55,379 nt of DNA from Paraburkholderia terricola (lineage in GTDB: Bacteria; Pseudomonadota; Gammaproteobacteria; Burkholderiales; Burkholderiaceae): contig NZ_FRAB01000043.1 of assembly GCF_900142195.1 (NCBI RefSeq), forward strand, positions 1-55,379, in the 5' to 3' direction. The notes beneath the pieces are model-generated. The model worked only from the letters and a program-made list of their open reading frames with translations. It did not search any database and was not told the origin of the DNA. Made by a program: the position numbers and the translations under genes. This document shows positions 52,730 to 55,379 of this stretch, piece after piece. Positions within the stretch are counted from its first letter, which is position 1; each line of letters begins with the position of its first letter.

Positions 52730-53185
52730 TTACATCGACGTAGACTGCAATGCGCGGTCCAACATCATTAATCCGGTTTCGAGCTGGACACCGGCCGCGC
52801 CCGCCCAGGTGCGTGCTTCCTGCGCAGCCTTGTGCCGGCTGTAGCTGCCTACCTCGTCCCGCATAAGGTCGAGCAGTTCGATGTCCGCGCCAAGCGCGAT
52901 GACTTCGACCAGCTTGCGGATCTCGAGGCGCAGGGCTTCGATCCGCGCGATCGTTGCGAGTCGGGAATCCGACTCGCTTTTCTTCGTCTGGATAGTCTTT
53001 CGCCGCGCAAGCGGCGCTTCGTCTATCTGGATCGCTTTGGCGGGCGTGAGCCCGCTGCTGTTGACGTCGTCGTTCGATGCCCGCGCCGGGTCGGCGCCAG
53101 CGAGGGAAAGCCGTGGGCGTCTGTGTGCCGCTTCCCGCTTTCGCGGCAGCGGACGTGGGGTAGAAGTGGCCGGGCGAGCCGTCAT
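52730..53185 (-). CDS. Hypothetical protein, 151 aa
   Basis: The N-terminal third is basic and Pro/Arg-rich; the remainder (about 70-150) is predicted helical, starting SRLATIARIEALRLEIRKLVE. The start overlaps the ParB-like stop by four bases (ATGA) and the excisionase-like gene begins 8 bases after its stop, so it is a translated member of the operon. No family is recognised. Confidence 0.7.
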   Translation of the reverse strand: MTARPATSTPRPLPRKREAAHRRPRLSLAGADPARASNDDVNSSGLTPAKAIQIDEAPLARRKTIQTKKSESDSRLATIARIEALRLEIRKLVEVIALGADIELLDLMRDEVGSYSRHKAAQEARTWAGAAGVQLETGLMMLDRALQSTSM

Positions 53186-54465
53186 TTAGCCACCTCCGTT
53201 GCCATGTTCCCGGTCCAGTCGGGATCGGGCATCGCTGAAAGCCTGTCGAGCCATGCGCGCACCGCCGGTGCCTCTCTCGCCTTCGTCCTGTCTGCCCGGT
53301 CGAGCGCGCGCGTGAAGTCGCTAACGGCGGCTCTGACGGCCTGCATGCGGGTCGGATATATCGACGTGAAATCTCGCATCGAAGGCAGGCCCGATGTCGT
53401 GCCATTGCCTACGCGTAACGTAGTCGAGTAAATCCACTTGCCTTCCTCGGGCTGCGCAAGGTGGATCTCCGCAGGCGAGAGCCCTGTGCGCTTTGTCATG
53501 GGCGCGCGGATCGTCTCGCACTTCACGAACACGCCGTTCCCGTTCGGCACGTGCACAGGATGCTTGTGACGGCGGGCGGGAACTGCGTCGAGCAGATCTG
53601 CGTACGGCGTGAGCGCGGCATGTACGCCTGCGATCGTGCCGGGCGATAGTTTCCCGAAAACAGGGTCGTGCAACACGGACTGCAACGCCTGCAAAAGTTG
53701 CTTTGCCTGCGGTGCGACGGTGCTGCTGCTGGCCCGCTTCCCTAGTGCCTTCCTGGTTACCCTGGCCTTGCCGCCGGCCTTCGCCTTCTCTGCCGCACTG
53801 CGAAGGCGCTCAAGGGCTTTCTCGCCGCCGTGCGCCCGGATTTCTTCAATCGCCAGTGTCGACGAAACGATCTTGTTGCGAACCAGTTCCTGCAGGGTCA
53901 GTGGTGCGTTCGCAAGCAGCAGGACATCACGGATAGTCTGGTCGGTGATGTTGAGCCGCTTGCCGATCGTGGCGTTGGGCTCGCCGAACTCCAGCAGTTC
54001 CACGACTTTTTCCGCAAGCTGCAGCGGCGTCAGCTTCTCGCCGTCGTTGTTCGTGATGCCGGCGTAAATCAGGTTGACGCGATTCACCGACTTCGCTTCA
54101 TCGATCACGACCGGCAGCCGGTCGATCTCCTTGTCCTTCGCGAACCCGCCTTCCTTGATGGCGAGCAGGGCGGCATGGTATCGGTGCTGGCCTTCATACA
54201 CGAAGATCCTGTCCTGACCGTCGACCTTGCGCACGAAACATCCGAGCGGTTTCTTGCGGTCGTAGCCATTCGCCTTCATCAGTTCCGCGAGGTGCCGCAC
54301 GCGGTCCTGATCCAGCGGGCGAACGTTGTCGCGCGGATCGTAGTGAATCTGATCGGGCGGTACCGTCCAGAGATCCGACGATCCACCGCCGGCGGCCTTG
54401 ACCGCAGCCTTTGTGTTGCCGGTGACAATCGGTTCGGCTTCCAGTAACGAGCGCGCGTTAGCCAT
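53182..54465 (-). CDS. ParB/Srx-fold protein with an unrecognised C-terminal domain
   Basis: 427-aa protein. Residues about 35-150 form a ParB/sulfiredoxin-like domain, with IHYDPRDNVRPLD, LAELMKANGYDRKKPL and VYEGQHRYHAALL (the G-x-H-R signature). A helix-turn-helix follows (IGKRLNITDQTIRDVLLLAN, about 167-186). The C-terminal 150 residues (from about 290) include WIYSTTLRVGNGTTSG and end near PDPDWTG; I do not recognise this part. GGGAGG precedes the ATG at 54465, the better start than the 83-residue longer frame. No ParA gene is beside it, so plasmid-type partitioning is not supported; regulation or element maintenance are options. Confidence 0.85.
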   Translation of the reverse strand: MANARSLLEAEPIVTGNTKAAVKAAGGGSSDLWTVPPDQIHYDPRDNVRPLDQDRVRHLAELMKANGYDRKKPLGCFVRKVDGQDRIFVYEGQHRYHAALLAIKEGGFAKDKEIDRLPVVIDEAKSVNRVNLIYAGITNNDGEKLTPLQLAEKVVELLEFGEPNATIGKRLNITDQTIRDVLLLANAPLTLQELVRNKIVSSTLAIEEIRAHGGEKALERLRSAAEKAKAGGKARVTRKALGKRASSSTVAPQAKQLLQALQSVLHDPVFGKLSPGTIAGVHAALTPYADLLDAVPARRHKHPVHVPNGNGVFVKCETIRAPMTKRTGLSPAEIHLAQPEEGKWIYSTTLRVGNGTTSGLPSMRDFTSIYPTRMQAVRAAVSDFTRALDRADRTKAREAPAVRAWLDRLSAMPDPDWTGNMATEVAK

Positions 54466-54772
54466 TGCTGACCTCCCGCCTCGGCGGGATACCGCCGACG
54501 TCGGCAAAGGTCGCGTCCGGCGCGTAGTGAAACAGCGTGCCGTCGAAAGGAGCGATCGCAATGCCTGCGAGCCAGTACACGAGGCGTTCGTCCGACCGCC
54601 GGATGGCCTGCCGCACAACAGTGGCGCACACCAGCAGGTGCAGCTCCAGGCGGAGCGCCTGCCGGTCGGCGTGCGGCAACGCCGCTTCAATGTCGTCGAT
54701 CGTGAGCGGGTCACGCTGGCCGGCGAAAAACGCGATCAGCGCCTTGCAGATCGGGGAGAGATTACTTGACAT
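54458..54772 (-). CDS. Hypothetical protein, 104 aa
   Basis: Helical protein starting MSSNLSPICKALIAFFAG, with a possible winged-helix pattern (LTIDDIEAALPHADRQALRLELHLLV) and a C-terminal FDGTLFHYAPDATFADVGGI segment. GGAGA precedes the ATG. It overlaps the ParB-like start by 8 bases and the membrane-protein stop by 11. No family is recognised. Confidence 0.72.
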   Translation of the reverse strand: MSSNLSPICKALIAFFAGQRDPLTIDDIEAALPHADRQALRLELHLLVCATVVRQAIRRSDERLVYWLAGIAIAPFDGTLFHYAPDATFADVGGIPPRREVSNG

Positions 54773-55007
54773 AGTGTCTCCGGATTCGCGCGTAGCGATA
54801 GCTGCGCAGGAATGGGCGGACGAAGCAGAGCGCGCAGAACGCGGCGATTCCGACGATGGCGAGCTTGGCGGCGGATACACCGGCAAGGAGCCAGAGGATG
54901 GCGTCGGCCAGACCGAACAGACAGCCGACATGGCGTTGATGTGCGGGGCCAGTGAGAAACCACGCCGTGCAGCACGTGGTAGCGGCGACGAGGAGGGCGA
55001 AGATCAC
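54762..55007 (-). CDS. Small membrane protein, 81 aa
   Basis: Two hydrophobic spans (about residues 2-20 and 26-62, the second possibly split in two) and a basic tail ending RYARIRRHYVK. GTG start at 55007, overlapping the stop of the upstream gene (GTGA), with an AAAGGGGGG purine run just before. Holin-like size is noted, but nothing else supports lysis. Confidence 0.7.
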   Translation of the reverse strand: MIFALLVAATTCCTAWFLTGPAHQRHVGCLFGLADAILWLLAGVSAAKLAIVGIAAFCALCFVRPFLRSYRYARIRRHYVK

Positions 55008-55378
55008 GCGCCCCCCTTTGGCAGGATGCTGCCAACATATTCGGGGCCGCCGTGCAAATGAATGCGCGTTTGCGTCTTCGGCCTACGGAGCACTACAGAG
55101 CCGAAGTTTGCAGTGGTTCTACCTGATTCGACGATCCATCCGAGGCCGATAAAACCGGCTATCAACCTCTCTCCACTCGACGAGAACACGCCGGCGCTGA
55201 TATGCAGTGCCCACTTTGCGCGATGATCCCCTGCGGTCGGATCGCTGACATCCTGGAGGCGCATCGAATACTCGCTGACGTCGTAGCCGATCTTTGCTTC
55301 GTCGAGCAGCGTGAGATCGCGCTCGATTGCGCGTATGTGTTTCTCGGCACGCTTCAGTTCAGCAAGACGGCGGGCATG
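55004..55378 (-). CDS. Hypothetical protein, 5' end beyond the window
   Basis: The minus-strand frame ending at 55004 is open without a stop to the window edge, at least 125 codons. An internal Met at 55264 would give only 86 residues, but the upstream codons are protein-like (HARLAELKRAEKHI, a charged helix), so the true start lies beyond the edge. The visible part has an N-terminal charged helix and then a beta-rich region (WALHISAGVFSSSGERL, GWIVESGRT). No family is recognised. Its stop is shared with the next gene (GTGA). Confidence 0.7.
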   Translation of the reverse strand, partial: HARRLAELKRAEKHIRAIERDLTLLDEAKIGYDVSEYSMRLQDVSDPTAGDHRAKWALHISAGVFSSSGERLIAGFIGLGWIVESGRTTANFGSVVLRRPKTQTRIHLHGGPEYVGSILPKGGA

Positions 55379-55379
55379 T

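Larger units (their letters stand above)
50070..55379. mobile_element. Left (integrase) end of an integrative element beside tRNA-Cys
   Basis: Immediately past the tRNA-Cys 3' end the housekeeping pattern stops. A tyrosine recombinase is followed by a phosphoribosyltransferase-like gene, an excisionase-like protein, a ParB-fold protein and several unknown small overlapping genes, none typical of core Burkholderiaceae chromosome. A tRNA 3' end next to an integrase reading inward is the common layout of prophages, ICEs and genomic islands. The right boundary and attR lie outside the window, so the element type and exact left boundary cannot be fixed. Confidence 0.8.

Noticed and set aside
52398..53405. 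335-codon version of the HTH gene
   Set aside because: Only its last 107 codons encode a recognisable protein; the rest runs through the 151-aa gene and the end of the ParB-like gene in another frame, and a good ribosome binding site stands before the inner ATG.
53182..54465. Member of a PRTRC (ParB-related, ThiF-related) cassette
   Set aside because: No ThiF/E1-like gene or other PRTRC protein is visible in the neighbouring genes; it could only be revived by sequence beyond the window.
54762..55007. Phage holin
   Set aside because: Size and two spans would fit, but there is no endolysin or spanin beside it and it lies in an operon with DNA-binding proteins.

Overview
The window is a high-GC beta-proteobacterial chromosome segment, almost certainly Burkholderiaceae and most likely Paraburkholderia or Burkholderia (main chromosome). 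This rests on gene content and order: rpmF-plsX-fabH-fabD-fabG-acpP-fabF followed by rpoE-rseA-rseB-mucD, then lepA-lepB-rnc-era-recO-pdxJ-acpS-nagZ; a moaA-mobA-moeA group beside a long RNase E gene; EF-P with an arginine at position 32 next to its rhamnosyltransferase EarP; and uvrC-pgsA-tRNA-Gly-tRNA-Gly-tRNA-Cys. No species can be fixed from sequence reading alone.

Layout. 1-2.1 kb: a 7-bp tandem repeat, an AraC-type regulator, a CreA-like protein and two tRNA-Asn genes with a near-consensus promoter and intrinsic terminators. 2.1-8.7 kb: a 7Fe-type ferredoxin (minus strand), then on the plus strand nicotinate phosphoribosyltransferase, a LutC-like protein, an ion antiporter, a 2-hydroxyacid reductase and RmuC. 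8.7-16.2 kb (minus): acetyltransferase, small membrane protein, MoeA, MobA, MoaA and RNase E. 16.2-20 kb (plus): RluC, a HAD phosphatase, a Rieske protein and SppA, probably one transcription unit. 20-21.4 kb (minus): an RsmI-like methylase and Maf. 21.6-28.5 kb (plus): YceD, L32 and the fatty-acid synthesis cluster. 28.5-33.2 kb: the sigma-E envelope-stress operon. 33.4-41.8 kb: translation, secretion, RNA processing, repair, PLP synthesis, carrier-protein activation and peptidoglycan recycling. 41.9-46.3 kb (minus): an orphan sigma-54 response regulator, a CsbD-like protein, EF-P and EarP. 46.4-50.1 kb (plus): UvrC, PgsA and three tRNAs.

From just after tRNA-Cys to the right edge (about 50.1-55.4 kb) the content changes to an integrative element (prophage, ICE or island) of which only the integrase end is visible. 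A tyrosine recombinase is read away from the tRNA. Facing it is a tightly overlapped minus-strand operon: a cut hypothetical protein, a small membrane protein, a 104-aa protein, a ParB/Srx-fold protein, a 151-aa protein and an excisionase-like helix-turn-helix protein. Between the operon and the integrase sits a separately promoted gene for a PRPP-binding phosphoribosyltransferase-like protein. A perfect 10-bp inverted repeat brackets its -10 box and start codon. This is the most unusual part of the window.

Other points worth a look are an intrinsic-terminator-shaped hairpin 18 bases before lepA, a possible leaderless start for rnc, long acidic or Ala-rich additions in UvrC, RNase III and RNase E, and altered AAA+ motifs in the sigma-54 activator. 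Names given to core genes rest on recognised family motifs; coordinates of starts were chosen by family N-terminus, ribosome binding site and overlap with the preceding stop.
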